64,000 bases of DNA from Nioella sp. MMSF_3534 (GTDB lineage: Bacteria; Pseudomonadota; Alphaproteobacteria; Rhodobacterales; Rhodobacteraceae). A program made the translations under genes and the position numbers. A model generated the notes under the pieces. That model saw only the letters and a list, made by a program, of their open reading frames with translations, was not told the DNA's origin and ran no database searches. This document shows positions 35,688 through 44,896 of this stretch, piece by piece. Where the stretch lies: positions 124,001 to 188,000 of the forward strand of contig NZ_JASHJX010000001.1 of NCBI RefSeq assembly GCF_030732985.1, given 5' to 3'. Within the stretch, counting starts at the first letter, position 1. Each line of letters begins with the position of its first letter.

Positions 35688-38114
35688 ATGCAGACCCAGG
35701 CACGTGTTGTGGTGATCGGCGGCGGCGTCGTCGGTTGCTCGGTGCTCTATCATCTGGCCAAGGCGGGCTGGACCGACAGCCTGCTGTTGGAGCGGTCCGA
35801 ACTGACCTCGGGCTCCACCTGGCACGCGGCGGGGGGCTGCCACACGATCAACGGCGATCCCAATGTCGCCAAGTTGCAGAAATACACGATCGAGCTCTAT
35901 CGGGAGATCGAGGAACTGTCGGGCCAGTCCACAGGCTTTCACATGACCGGCGGTGTCATGCTGGCCTCCACCCCCGAACGGTTCGACTGGCTGAAATCCA
36001 CCATGGCCAAGGGCCGCTATCAGGACATCCAGTCCCGCGTGATCACGCCTGAAGAAGCGCATGAGCTGATGCCGCTGATCGACCCCGCGCAATTCGTGGG
36101 CGGGCTGGAAACCGTGGTCGATGGCCATCTGGACCCCTCCGGCGTGACCTGGGCCTATGCGAAATCGGCGAAGAAACTGGGCGCGTCCTATGAACAGCAT
36201 TGCAAGGTCGAAGAGATCCTGCGCGCCCGTGATGGCGGCTGGATCGTCAAGACCAACAAGGGTGATGTCGCCTGTGACCATGTGGTCAATGCCGGTGGCC
36301 TCTGGGCCCGCGAAGTGGGCCGCATGGTGGGGCTCGAACTGCCGGTTCTGGCGATGGAACATATGTACCTGATCACCGAGGACATGCCGGAAGTCGCTGA
36401 AATCAATAAGACAACCGGCAAGGAAGTGATCCACGCGGTCGATTTCGACGGCGAGCTCTACCTGCGTCAGGAACGCGGCGGCATGTTAATGGGCACCTAT
36501 GAGAAAGCCTGCGTGCCCTGGTCGGAACGCACGACGCCATGGGAGTTCGGGCATGAGCTGCTGCAACCCGATATCGACCGCATCGCGCCGTCGCTGGAAG
36601 TGGGCTTCGAACATTTCCCCGCCTTCGCCAATGCCGGCATCAAGCAGATCATTAACGGCCCCTTCACCTTCGCCCCCGACGGCAACCCGCTGATCGGCCC
36701 CATTCGTGGCATGCCAGGGCTTTGGTCGGCCTGTGGCGTCATGGCGGGCTTTTCTCAGGGTGGCGGCGTGGGTCTGGCGCTGGCCAACTGGATCACCCAG
36801 GGCGATCCCGGCTTCGATGTCTGGGCCATGGACATCGCGCGCTATGGCGATTGGGCGACGATGAGCTACACCAACCCCAAGGTGCAGGAAAACTACTCCC
36901 GCCGCTTCTCGATCAAATTCCCGAATGAGGAATTGCAGGCCGCCCGCCCCTACAAGACCACGCCGATCTATGACCGCATGCTGTCGCTCGGCGCGCAGAT
37001 GGGGGATAGCTGGGGTCTTGAGGCACCGCTCTGGTTCTCGCCCGATGGCACCAAGGACGAATTCAGCTGGCGCCGCTCCACCGATTTCGAGCATGTGAAG
37101 GAAGAGGTCCGCGCCTGTCGTGAAGACGTGGGCGTGATGGAAATCTCCGGCTTCTCCAAGTTCTACGTGCGCGGCACGGGGGCAACGGCCTTCCTCGACA
37201 AGGTGCTGGCCTGCAAGCTGCCCAAACCAGGCCGCATGACGTTGGCCCCGATGCTGAAGGAAAACGGCAAGCTACAGGGTGACCTGACCGTCGCCTGCCT
37301 GTCCGAGACCGAGTATTTCCTCGCAGGCTCCGGCATGGCGGAGGTGTTCTACGCCCGCTGGCTGGAAAGCCATATGCCGCAGGACGGGTCGGTATCGCTG
37401 GAAGTCGTCGGGCTCGGCATGGTCGGCCTGTCCATCGCAGGCCCCAAATCTCGTGACCTGTTGCAGCGCCTGACTCCTGCGGATGTGTCCAACGCCGGGT
37501 TCCGCTTCATGGACATCCAGCGCATGGATGTGGGCTTTGCCCCCTGTCTCGTGGGCCGCGTGAGCTTCACCGGTGATCTGGGCTACGAGATCTGGATGAA
37601 GCCCGAATACCAGCGCCATGTCTTTGACCGCCTGTTGGAGGCGGGTAAGGATCTGGGCCTCAAACCCTTCGGCCTGCGCGCGCTCAACGCCATGCGTCTG
37701 GAAAAGAACTTCGGCGGATGGGCGCGCGAATTCCGCCCCGTCTACGGGCCTTTGGAGGCTGGTCTCGACCGCTTCATAGCCTACGAAAAAGACGCTGATT
37801 TCATTGGGAAAACCGCAGCATTGGCGGAGCGGGACAGCGGCGGCAAACTGCGCCTGCGCGCCTTCACCGTTGCCGCGATTGACGCCGATGTTATCGGGGA
37901 CGAACCCATCTGGCATGACGGCAAGGTCGTGGGCTGGGTCACCTCTGGCGGCTATGCCCATAACGCGGGCCAGTCCGTGGCCATGGGCTATGTCGCGAAA
38001 GAGGTTGCCGACAGCGAGGGCCCCTGGGCCATCGAGTTGCTCGGCCAGATGCTGGATGCACAGCCCCAGCACTCACCGCTCTTCGACGCCAATTTCGAAC
38101 GCATGCGCGGCTGA
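35688..38114 (+). CDS. FAD-dependent oxidoreductase fused to GcvT domains (dimethylglycine/sarcosine dehydrogenase-like)
   Basis: The 808-residue protein has an N-terminal FAD-binding domain (VVVIGGGVVGCSVLYHLAKA) with His46 in SGSTWHAAG. That is the place of the histidine that carries covalent FAD in dimethylglycine oxidase. A middle FAO region follows, then a GcvT folate-binding domain from about residue 430 with GDLGYEIWMKPEYQ and FGLRALNAMRLEK, and a C-terminal GcvT barrel (WVTSGGYAHNAGQSVAMGYV). Such enzymes demethylate dimethylglycine, sarcosine or related amines with tetrahydrofolate as acceptor. The substrate is inferred. It is a single gene. Confidence 0.88.
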   Translation: MQTQARVVVIGGGVVGCSVLYHLAKAGWTDSLLLERSELTSGSTWHAAGGCHTINGDPNVAKLQKYTIELYREIEELSGQSTGFHMTGGVMLASTPERFDWLKSTMAKGRYQDIQSRVITPEEAHELMPLIDPAQFVGGLETVVDGHLDPSGVTWAYAKSAKKLGASYEQHCKVEEILRARDGGWIVKTNKGDVACDHVVNAGGLWAREVGRMVGLELPVLAMEHMYLITEDMPEVAEINKTTGKEVIHAVDFDGELYLRQERGGMLMGTYEKACVPWSERTTPWEFGHELLQPDIDRIAPSLEVGFEHFPAFANAGIKQIINGPFTFAPDGNPLIGPIRGMPGLWSACGVMAGFSQGGGVGLALANWITQGDPGFDVWAMDIARYGDWATMSYTNPKVQENYSRRFSIKFPNEELQAARPYKTTPIYDRMLSLGAQMGDSWGLEAPLWFSPDGTKDEFSWRRSTDFEHVKEEVRACREDVGVMEISGFSKFYVRGTGATAFLDKVLACKLPKPGRMTLAPMLKENGKLQGDLTVACLSETEYFLAGSGMAEVFYARWLESHMPQDGSVSLEVVGLGMVGLSIAGPKSRDLLQRLTPADVSNAGFRFMDIQRMDVGFAPCLVGRVSFTGDLGYEIWMKPEYQRHVFDRLLEAGKDLGLKPFGLRALNAMRLEKNFGGWAREFRPVYGPLEAGLDRFIAYEKDADFIGKTAALAERDSGGKLRLRAFTVAAIDADVIGDEPIWHDGKVVGWVTSGGYAHNAGQSVAMGYVAKEVADSEGPWAIELLGQMLDAQPQHSPLFDANFERMRG

Positions 38115-38130
38115 CACGATCAGGGCGGGG

Positions 38131-38658
38131 TCAATCCCCGCCCTCTTCACTGTCCCGCTGCTCGCGGAACCACCGTTCCAGCGCCGGGTTGGGGTCCGCT
38201 GCCGTTTCGGTTGCGTCCTCCGCCAGGTCTCGGGGTCGCATCCGGGGCAGCCTGCCGCCATTGGGCGTGCGGAAATAGTGCATCTCCCGCGCCCCGAAAT
38301 AGAAGCTGACGATGGCGCCCAACAGCCACCAGAGCGGTTCCGGCACCTCGTTCAACCCCACCATCCGCGAGGCAAAGGCCTCCGGATCGACCATGGCAAA
38401 GACGAACAGCCCGATCGTGCCAAGCGCCAGCATCGGGCGTGGCATCCGGTTGATGCCGTTGATCACGCGGTCGAACAGCCCCCGTCTCGCGTATTGAAAC
38501 TCGTCACCATGGGCGTCAAGCGCCGCCCGATGCGCCTCGGCCGACAGTTCCATCGCCCTTGTTTCATTGGCGTGGAAGATCTCGGCCACATCGCTGACGG
38601 CTTCGCCCGCTGCCGCAATGGTCTGAGGCCCGCCAAGAATGCGCTGCATCAACCCCAT
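38131..38658 (-). CDS. GTA-type holin (3TM holin family)
   Basis: The 175-residue product opens MGLMQRILGGPQTIAAAGEA, then an amphipathic region and hydrophobic segments PRPMLALGTIGLFVFAMVD and PLWWLLGAIVSFYFGAREMH, and ends in a charged tail. This matches the family of three-helix holins used for release of gene transfer agents. Holins open the inner membrane so that the endolysin reaches the wall. The gene overlaps the endolysin gene by ten bases. No phage or GTA structural gene lies in this window, which fits GTA lysis genes being unlinked from the capsid cluster. Confidence 0.85.
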   Translation of the reverse strand: MGLMQRILGGPQTIAAAGEAVSDVAEIFHANETRAMELSAEAHRAALDAHGDEFQYARRGLFDRVINGINRMPRPMLALGTIGLFVFAMVDPEAFASRMVGLNEVPEPLWWLLGAIVSFYFGAREMHYFRTPNGGRLPRMRPRDLAEDATETAADPNPALERWFREQRDSEEGGD

Positions 38659-39260
38659 GCCGCCACCCGCGCGCGGTGTTCCGCGTCCGTAAGATGAAAC
38701 TCAGGCGAGATGAATTCCTCCGCCCGCCGGATCCAGCCCCCTTTGCCCCCATCACGCCGCGTGGCATAGCGGCGAGAGGCCGGGCGCCGGTCCCCGATCC
38801 GATAGTAGAAATTGCGCCGGGCAATGCCGTAGGCATCCACCATGCTTTGCCCTGCGCTGTCATGGGCCGCAGTCGCCGCTGCAATGGTCTGCGGCCCGAT
38901 CACCCCGTCAACGGCAATCTCCAGCCCCATATCCCTGATCAGCCGCTGCAAAATGCGCACTGCGTTCGATCCGGCATTGACCTGCATGTCGAAGACCGTG
39001 GGCTGCAATGGTTCCGGCAATTGGTCGATCCGGGGGGCATGGTAATAATGCTCGATGAAGATCTCGACCGCCCGCTCCCGCGGCAGGGCGCGCACATCGG
39101 CCTCATCCACATCGCCATCGCCATCCAGGTCCAGCCCGAAACGCCGCATCGTATGGATTGTCACCCCGTAATTTGTCGCGCCCCCGGGGTCATTGGGGTC
39201 ATTCACAAATCCTCCCTCTCGATCGACGATTTCAGACGCAATCTGGCGAACCGACAGCAT
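38649..39260 (-). CDS. GTA-type endolysin (GH108 N-acetylmuramidase)
   Basis: The 203-residue cytosolic endolysin has the glycosyl-hydrolase 108 catalytic region EIVDREGGFVNDPNDPGG with the Glu of the EGG motif, TNYGVTIHTMRRFGLDLDGD, and a C-terminal peptidoglycan-binding-3 part (AVDGVIGPQTIAAATAA). It cleaves the glycan strand of peptidoglycan. The C-terminal end (RAEEFISPEFHLTDAEHRAR) is typical of the holin-associated group in Rhodobacterales. The holin gene overlaps its 3' end. There is no signal peptide, so it depends on the holin for export. Confidence 0.88.
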   Translation of the reverse strand: MLSVRQIASEIVDREGGFVNDPNDPGGATNYGVTIHTMRRFGLDLDGDGDVDEADVRALPRERAVEIFIEHYYHAPRIDQLPEPLQPTVFDMQVNAGSNAVRILQRLIRDMGLEIAVDGVIGPQTIAAATAAHDSAGQSMVDAYGIARRNFYYRIGDRRPASRRYATRRDGGKGGWIRRAEEFISPEFHLTDAEHRARVAAWG

Positions 39261-39337
39261 GGTTCAGCCCTCCCATGCTCAAGGTTCAAGATACGCAAAA
39301 GCCAATCACACGAGGATTAAGATTTCGCTAAAGCCCC

Positions 39338-39383
39338 TTCATCTTGGCAAAAATACCTCGGGAGCTCGAGGGCAGAGCCCTCG
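39338..39383 (-). terminator. Repeat-type terminator with conserved tail, copy 1
   Basis: On the minus strand CCTCG-AGCTCC-CGAGG folds into a hairpin, followed by TATTTTT and then GCCAAGATGAA. An overlapping stem, CGAGGGC/GCCCTCG at 39367-39383, offers an alternative fold. It lies about 115 bases downstream of ccmE on that strand and ahead of the endolysin gene. The 22 bases 39338-39359 recur exactly, reverse complemented, at 45936-45957. Confidence 0.7.
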
Positions 39384-39499
39384 ATCCTGACGTATAAACA
39401 GGCACTTACGGATCGACCCTCACACAACCCGGCCAAGCATCCGCGGCAGCGCGCTTCGACGAAGGCTCCCGAAGGGGGCTTGAGGAGAAGCGCCCGCCC

Positions 39500-39970
39500 T
39501 CAATAGCTCGGCGCCGGCTCCTCATCTTCCGCGTGCCGGTAGACCCCTTGCGCCTCCAGCGCGTCGATCACCTCGGCGGGCATATAGGTCTCGTCATGGC
39601 GGGCCAGCAGTTCTGTCGCCAGAAACACCCCGTCCTCATAGGTGCCGGTCGCCACAGTCCCCTGGCCTTCCCCGAACAGATCAGGCGGCGCGTCGGTCCC
39701 GATATAGCGCACCGGGATATCGGCACCGCCATCGGTCACGGTGAAGGTGAAATCGAGCCCCTCATCCTGGACCAGCGTGCCCTCCAGAACCAACCCGCCG
39801 ATACGGAAGACCTCATCGGGCGGTGGCGGGGTTTCCGCCACTTCGGTCGGGGTACGGAAGAAATTGATGCCGTCACGCAACCCGTAGCCGATCAGCCCCG
39901 CAGACACCGCCAGCGCCACCATCGCGACGATGATCACCTGGATCCGGCGTTGTTTCTTCAATCCGCGCAT
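39500..39970 (-). CDS. ccmE: Cytochrome c maturation haem chaperone CcmE
   Basis: The 156-residue product has a single N-terminal membrane anchor (VIIVAMVALAVSAGLIGYGL) and a periplasmic OB-fold domain. It ends with the haem-binding motif HDETY at 125-129, where His125 forms the covalent haem bond. RIGGLVLEGTLVQDEG and VRYIGTDAPPDLFGEGQG are the usual family landmarks. It passes haem to the CcmFHI ligase. The other ccm genes are elsewhere, as is common in Rhodobacterales. murI lies about 80 bp upstream. Confidence 0.96.
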   Translation of the reverse strand: MRGLKKQRRIQVIIVAMVALAVSAGLIGYGLRDGINFFRTPTEVAETPPPPDEVFRIGGLVLEGTLVQDEGLDFTFTVTDGGADIPVRYIGTDAPPDLFGEGQGTVATGTYEDGVFLATELLARHDETYMPAEVIDALEAQGVYRHAEDEEPAPSY

Positions 39971-40050
39971 GGTTGTCCTCCACGTCCTGCTGCCCCACAG
40001 ATAGGCAAGGCCGCGCCCCGCGTCGAGAGGTGCCGCCTTGACAGGTTGCC

Positions 40051-40863
40051 TCAGGCTTTGACGAACGCGATCTTGCGCCGCAGGAACTGGGTGGCCTTGT
40101 TCGACACCCTTGCCGGATCGCCGGTCGTCAGGAAGGCGGATTCAGCCCCCTCCCCCAGCTTGTCGGGATGACGGGTCAGATAGTCGGCAAGGCTTTCGGC
40201 CACCAGATTGGCCTGGCTATAGACCGCAACCCCCTCCCCAAGCGCGTCCTGAAAGACGTCTTCCATCAGCGGATAATGGGTGCAGCCGAGGATCGCCGCC
40301 TCGGGTTTGGGCATGCGCCGCTGCAGCGCCTCCACATGGCTGCGCACAAGGGCTTCCGCAAGAATCATGTCGCCATCCTCGATGGCATCCACCACGCCGC
40401 CACAGGGCTGCGCCTCGACGTCGACACCGATGGCGCGGAAGGCCAGTTCGCGCTGGAACGCCCGGCTGCTGACCGTCGCGGGCGTGGCAAACAGTGCCAC
40501 ATGTTTCACGGCCACTTCACGCGGCGGGGAATTGTCGCCCCATTGACGTTCGGTCAGAGCCTCAATGAGCGGCACGAAGACGCCCAGAACCCGTTTGTCC
40601 GCTGGCACCCACGATTCCTGCATCCGCCGCAGGGCCGCGGCGCTTGCGGTGTTGCAGGCAAGGATCACCAGATCGCAGCCCGCCTCAAAGAGGCGCTGAA
40701 CCCCCGCTGTCGTCAACTCGTAGACGTCATCGGCATCGCGCACGCCATAGGGCGCATGGGCATTGTCGCCGTAATAGACAAAGGGCACGTCCGGCAGGCG
40801 CTTGCTGACGGCATCCAGCACCGTCAACCCGCCCAAGCCACTGTCAAAGATCCCGACCGCCAT
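40051..40863 (-). CDS. murI: Glutamate racemase
   Basis: The 270-residue enzyme supplies D-glutamate for peptidoglycan. It opens [15 protein letters not shown] with the catalytic-region Asp and Ser, carries the first catalytic cysteine at Cys70 in ILACNTASA, and the second in [10 protein letters not shown] near residue 202. Length and motifs are standard. Its start overlaps the end of the acyltransferase gene by 20 bases on the same strand, which suggests coupled expression. Confidence 0.96.
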   Translation of the reverse strand: MAVGIFDSGLGGLTVLDAVSKRLPDVPFVYYGDNAHAPYGVRDADDVYELTTAGVQRLFEAGCDLVILACNTASAAALRRMQESWVPADKRVLGVFVPLIEALTERQWGDNSPPREVAVKHVALFATPATVSSRAFQRELAFRAIGVDVEAQPCGGVVDAIEDGDMILAEALVRSHVEALQRRMPKPEAAILGCTHYPLMEDVFQDALGEGVAVYSQANLVAESLADYLTRHPDKLGEGAESAFLTTGDPARVSNKATQFLRRKIAFVKA

Positions 40864-41758
40864 TTCGCTTGTGCTTTTCCTCGAATTCGAACCCGATTTC
40901 AGCCGGGTTTATGGGTGTTGGCGACAATTCGTAGGTCGATTGCCGCAGGAAGTCCATCATCGCCCGCGTATCGCCTGCGAAACGGTCCAGCTCGGCCCGC
41001 GGGATCGGGTCGCCGATGACCACGCGCACAGGTGTGTTCACCCGCTTCTTGAACTCCTTGATCAAGAGCCCCATACGCAGCGTGTTGTGCAGGTGACTGG
41101 CCAGTTGAAAGAGCCGGCTGGTGTGCCCGTCGAAATAGATCGGCACAACGGTGGCTGCTGACTTGGTGATCATCCGCGCCGTGAAGCCGCGCCAATAAGG
41201 GTCCATGGGCCGCCCGAAGGGTTTTTGCGCCGTCGACACCGTACCGCCCGGAAAAATCCCGATCGCGCCGCCCTCCGACAGGTAGCGCAGCGCCGTCTTG
41301 CGGGTCTGGATATTCAGCGCCACCGCCTCTTTCGTCTCATCGAAGGAAATGGGCAGGATGACCTTGTCCAGATCCTCTGCCTTGCGGAAAATCCGATGCG
41401 CCAGAATGCGGAAATCCCCGCGCGCGACCGACAGGATATGCCCCAGCATCAGCCCGTCGAGAATGCCGTAGGGGTGGTTCGCGATGGCGATGACCGGCCC
41501 TTCGCGCGGGATATTGTCCAGGCTGCCGCCCATCACCTCCAGCGTCAGCCCGTAGCGGTCCACCATCACCTGCCAGAAATCCCGGCCCGCCGCGACCTCG
41601 GTCTCGTAGCCCTGCGCCTGCTTGATCAGCTTCAGCCGCCCGGTGGTGTTCTCCATCGCGCGGATCATCGCCCGCCCGCCCTTGGTCCGGGCCGAATGCG
41701 CATAAGAGATCTCGCGCGCGATCTGCCTGTCTTCTTTGGAATGTCGCTTGCGTGCCAT
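40844..41758 (-). CDS. Lysophospholipid acyltransferase family protein
   Basis: The 304-residue product carries the acyltransferase block I motif [10 protein letters not shown] (His-x-x-x-x-Asp form). Further family blocks are [40 protein letters not shown] (the phosphate/acyl-CoA-binding block) and [11 protein letters not shown]. This is the PlsC superfamily branch near haemolysin-like and OlsA-like acyltransferases, acting at the inner membrane. ATG 41758 removes a 23-residue upstream extension that does not look coding. It overlaps murI. Confidence 0.85.
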   Translation of the reverse strand: MARKRHSKEDRQIAREISYAHSARTKGGRAMIRAMENTTGRLKLIKQAQGYETEVAAGRDFWQVMVDRYGLTLEVMGGSLDNIPREGPVIAIANHPYGILDGLMLGHILSVARGDFRILAHRIFRKAEDLDKVILPISFDETKEAVALNIQTRKTALRYLSEGGAIGIFPGGTVSTAQKPFGRPMDPYWRGFTARMITKSAATVVPIYFDGHTSRLFQLASHLHNTLRMGLLIKEFKKRVNTPVRVVIGDPIPRAELDRFAGDTRAMMDFLRQSTYELSPTPINPAEIGFEFEEKHKRNGGRDL

Positions 41759-41836
41759 GGTCCTGATACACACCGCTGCCGTTGATGCTGGATACGCCCC
41801 TTGGGCGATTCCCGCTAGCGAAAGCACGTCACAGTT

Positions 41837-42808
41837 TCATGACATCCCGCGCCGCGCCCATCCCCAGAGGCACAAAAGCTCCATCGCCACATGCGCCCCC
41901 GCCACGGCGGTGATCTGGGCCGAGTCGAAGGGCGGAGAGACCTCGACCACATCGCCCCCCACCAGGTTGATCCCGGCAATGTCGCGCAGGATCATCGCCG
42001 CCTGAGCCGAGGTCAGCCCGCCCCAGACCGGCGTACCGGTGCCCGGCGCATAGGCCGGGTCGAGGCAGTCGATATCGAAGCTGAGGTAAACCGGCGCGTC
42101 GCCCAGGATCTCCTTGATCCGCGCGGCGATGGCTTGCGGCCCCTGCTCATGCACGGCACGCGCGTCGAGAATCTCGATGCCGAGATTGTCCTCCACCACC
42201 GTGCGGATGCCCACATGAACAGAGCGGGCCACGTCGATCAGCCCCTCCTTCACCGCCTTATAGGCAAAGGTGCCGTGATCGACGCGTACCGGATCATCAT
42301 CGGGCCAGGTGTCGGTATGGGCATCAAACTGCAGCAGGGCCACGGCCCCATGCTTCTTCACATGCGCCCGCAACAGCGGCAGGGTGATCGAATGATCGCC
42401 CCCAAGCGTCACCATCGCCGCGCCCTGGGACAGAATGCCATCGGCATGGGCCTCCAGCACTTTGGGAAATTCGCCCGGATTGGCATAGTCGAAGGCCAGA
42501 TCGCCATAATCGGCAATCGCCAGATCGCTCATCGGGTCATAGCCGCCCCAGCCATAGGGCGGGTCATAGACCTGCAACGCGCTCGCCTCGCGGATGGCAC
42601 GGGGTCCAAGCCGGGTGCCGGGCCGGTTCGTCACCGCCTGATCGAAAGGCACACCCGTCACCGCGACATCGACGCATGTCAGGTCCTTGGTGTAGCGACG
42701 GCGCAGGAAACTCACCGCCCCCCCGAAGGTGTTCTCGAACGCGCGCCCCTTCAGCCCTTCCCGCGTGAATGCCCCGTCGATATCCTTCTTTGCATCTTCC
42801 AGCGCCAT
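41837..42808 (-). CDS. speB: Agmatinase / ureohydrolase family
   Basis: The 323-residue enzyme has the dimanganese-binding set of the ureohydrolase family: VTLGGDHSITLPLL, LLQFDAHTDTW, and YLSFDIDCLDPAYAPGTGTP. The N-terminal RPGTRLGPRAIREAS is typical of agmatinases, which release urea from agmatine to make putrescine. Guanidinobutyrase or guanidinopropionase cannot be excluded because these share all motifs. It is divergent from the flavin reductase gene. Confidence 0.88.
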   Translation of the reverse strand: MALEDAKKDIDGAFTREGLKGRAFENTFGGAVSFLRRRYTKDLTCVDVAVTGVPFDQAVTNRPGTRLGPRAIREASALQVYDPPYGWGGYDPMSDLAIADYGDLAFDYANPGEFPKVLEAHADGILSQGAAMVTLGGDHSITLPLLRAHVKKHGAVALLQFDAHTDTWPDDDPVRVDHGTFAYKAVKEGLIDVARSVHVGIRTVVEDNLGIEILDARAVHEQGPQAIAARIKEILGDAPVYLSFDIDCLDPAYAPGTGTPVWGGLTSAQAAMILRDIAGINLVGGDVVEVSPPFDSAQITAVAGAHVAMELLCLWGWARRGMS

Positions 42809-42932
42809 TTCGGGCCTCTCCTGTCACTTCCGCGCCCCATGCAAAGCCTGTCCCGGGGAAAAAGGCAATGCCAGCTTGCAAGCGCAGCCCGCGCCCTACA
42901 TCAAGGGGACAGAGCAGAGCAGGAGCCGCCCC

Positions 42933-43436
42933 ATGCCCGACACCACGCTACGCCAGCAGTTCCTGGAAGGCATGAGCCGTGCCGCCGCCTCGGTCAGCGT
43001 GGTCACCACTGACGGGCCGGCGGGACAGCACGGGATCACGGTCAGCGCAATGACCTCGGTCAGCGCCGATGGCGAAGCCCCCACGATGCTGGTCTGCCTG
43101 AACGCCGCCTCCTCCGTCCTGCCGCCGCTTCTGGAAAATGGCTGTTTCTGCATCAACGTGCTGAGGATCGACCAGCAGGCAATCTCCGATACGTTCTCGG
43201 GCCGGCTGCCCGCACCCGATGGCGACCGCTTCAACGCCGCGCCCTTCACCCCAGGACCCACCGGCGCGCCGATGATGGACAGCGCCCTTGTCAGCTTCGA
43301 TTGCGAACTGGTCTCGGCCGACAAGATCGGCACCCACCATATCTGCATCGGCGCCGTGCGAGAGGTGCGCGTCGCCCCCGATGGCTCGCCGCTTCTCTAT
43401 GGAATGCGCAGCTATCTGCGGGCCGAAAAGCACTGA
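42933..43436 (+). CDS. Flavin reductase family protein
   Basis: The 167-residue protein matches the flavin reductase-like (DIM6/NTAB) split-barrel FMN fold. It has FLEGMSRAAASVSVVTTDG, GITVSAMTSVSADGEAPTML, FCINVLRIDQQAIS and a C-terminal HHICIGAVREVRV. Such enzymes reduce free FMN with NADH for a partner monooxygenase. No monooxygenase lies beside it, so the partner is unknown. ATG 42933 follows GCAGGAGCCGCCCC. The 229 bp that follow (43437-43665) hold nothing I can support. Confidence 0.87.
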   Translation: MPDTTLRQQFLEGMSRAAASVSVVTTDGPAGQHGITVSAMTSVSADGEAPTMLVCLNAASSVLPPLLENGCFCINVLRIDQQAISDTFSGRLPAPDGDRFNAAPFTPGPTGAPMMDSALVSFDCELVSADKIGTHHICIGAVREVRVAPDGSPLLYGMRSYLRAEKH

Positions 43437-43665
43437 TCCTTTCTCAGCACTGCACCCGCGCGCAGCAGATATTCCTCGGCGACCGGCCGCTGCCTCGGTT
43501 CCGGAGGAACGCAGTCGGGCATAGGCGTTCTGCACTCTCGGCTTCGCGCCGCCATGGCGACCGGCGACATGTCCATCTTCCATCGCAAGTGCCAATCCAA
43601 AGAATAGAGCGTGGGCGCAGCCCACACAATTTGGTCAGAGGCGGGCCCGCGTCGCCAGAAAACCG

Positions 43666-44829
43666 CTATCCAAGGGGCAGCGCCCTCTCCACCAGCCGCG
43701 CGAAGAAGCTCGCCCCATAGGGCGCGGCCTCGTCGTTGAAATTGAACCGCGGGTGGTGCAGCCCCGCCGCCTCCCCCTGCCCCAGGAACAGGTAAGCACC
43801 GGGCCGCTCCTCCAGCATGTAGCTGAAATCCTCTGCCCCCATCTCGCGCCACTGGGCACCATCCACGGCCCCCTGTCCCACGATCTCCTCGGCCACGCCC
43901 ACAGCGAATTCGGTCTTGGCCGGATCGTTCACCGTCGCCGGGTAGCTGCGCCTGTAGTCGAGCACCGCCTCCACCCCGAAGCTGGCCCCCTGCCCGGCCA
44001 CGATCTCGCCCATCCGCGCCTCGACCATGTCCCGCACATCCGGGTCGAAGCTGCGCACCGTGCCGCCCAGATAGGCGGTGTCGGGGATGATGTTTTCCGC
44101 CGTGCCGGTGTGGATCATGGTGACCGACACCACCAGATCCTGCAGCGCGTAATGGTTGCGCGCGACGATGCTTTGCAGCGCCTGCGCGATGTGGACGGCG
44201 GCAATCACCGGATCGACGCATTCATGCGGATAGGCCCCGTGCCCGCCCTTGCCCTTGATATGCACGTCGAAACTGTCGACAGCGGCCATGACCGGCCCCG
44301 GCGTCGTCTGGAAATGGCCCAGGGGCAGCGCGGGCGTGGTGTGGATCGCGTAGACCTCAGCGATGCCGAACCGGTCCATGATCCCCTCGCGGCACATGAT
44401 GTCCGCCCCGCCGCCATCCTCCTCGGCGGGTTGGAAGATCAGCGCCACGCGGCCTCGGAAATTCCGTGTTTCCGCGAGATATTTCGCGGCCCCCAACAAC
44501 ATCGTGGTATGCCCGTCATGACCGCAGGCATGCATCACGCCCTTGTTTTCAGACGCATAATCGAGCCCCGTCTCCTCCTCGATCGGCAGCGCATCCATAT
44601 CGGCGCGCAGCCCGATAGTCGGCCCCTCGCCCTGCCCCTCGATGATCGCCACGACACCCGATTCGGCGATGCCGGTGTGAATCTCGGTGATCCCGAAGTC
44701 CTTCAACCGCGCGACCACGAAGGCAGCCGTTTCGTGGCAGGCAAAGCCAAGTTCCGGATGGGCGTGCAGATGGCGGCGCCAGGCGGTCATATCATCTGCG
44801 AATCCGGCGATGCGGTTGAGGACGGGCAT
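43666..44829 (-). CDS. M20 amidohydrolase (aminoacylase / hippurate hydrolase type)
   Basis: The 387-residue product has WRRHLHAHPELGFACHETAAF at the N-terminus, GLRADMDALPIEE, the metal-binding HACGHDGHTTMLLGAA with its cysteine and histidines, LIFQPAEEDGGGADIM with the catalytic Glu, and the closing GAEDFSYMLEERPGAYLFLG. These define the M20D group of aminoacylases and indole-acetyl-amino-acid hydrolase relatives. It deacylates N-acyl amino acids in the cytoplasm. It is divergent from mazG. Confidence 0.92.
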   Translation of the reverse strand: MPVLNRIAGFADDMTAWRRHLHAHPELGFACHETAAFVVARLKDFGITEIHTGIAESGVVAIIEGQGEGPTIGLRADMDALPIEEETGLDYASENKGVMHACGHDGHTTMLLGAAKYLAETRNFRGRVALIFQPAEEDGGGADIMCREGIMDRFGIAEVYAIHTTPALPLGHFQTTPGPVMAAVDSFDVHIKGKGGHGAYPHECVDPVIAAVHIAQALQSIVARNHYALQDLVVSVTMIHTGTAENIIPDTAYLGGTVRSFDPDVRDMVEARMGEIVAGQGASFGVEAVLDYRRSYPATVNDPAKTEFAVGVAEEIVGQGAVDGAQWREMGAEDFSYMLEERPGAYLFLGQGEAAGLHHPRFNFNDEAAPYGASFFARLVERALPLG

Positions 44830-44896
44830 GGGTGGACTCTCCGGGGCTCATGGGTGTTAGTCGGGGGCACCCTGACCGAAAACCGGAGGCCCGGCA

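Noticed and set aside
43437-43665. Possible small gene between flavin reductase and M20 amidohydrolase
   Set aside because: Only fragments of overlapping frames without ribosome sites; nothing recognisable on either strand.
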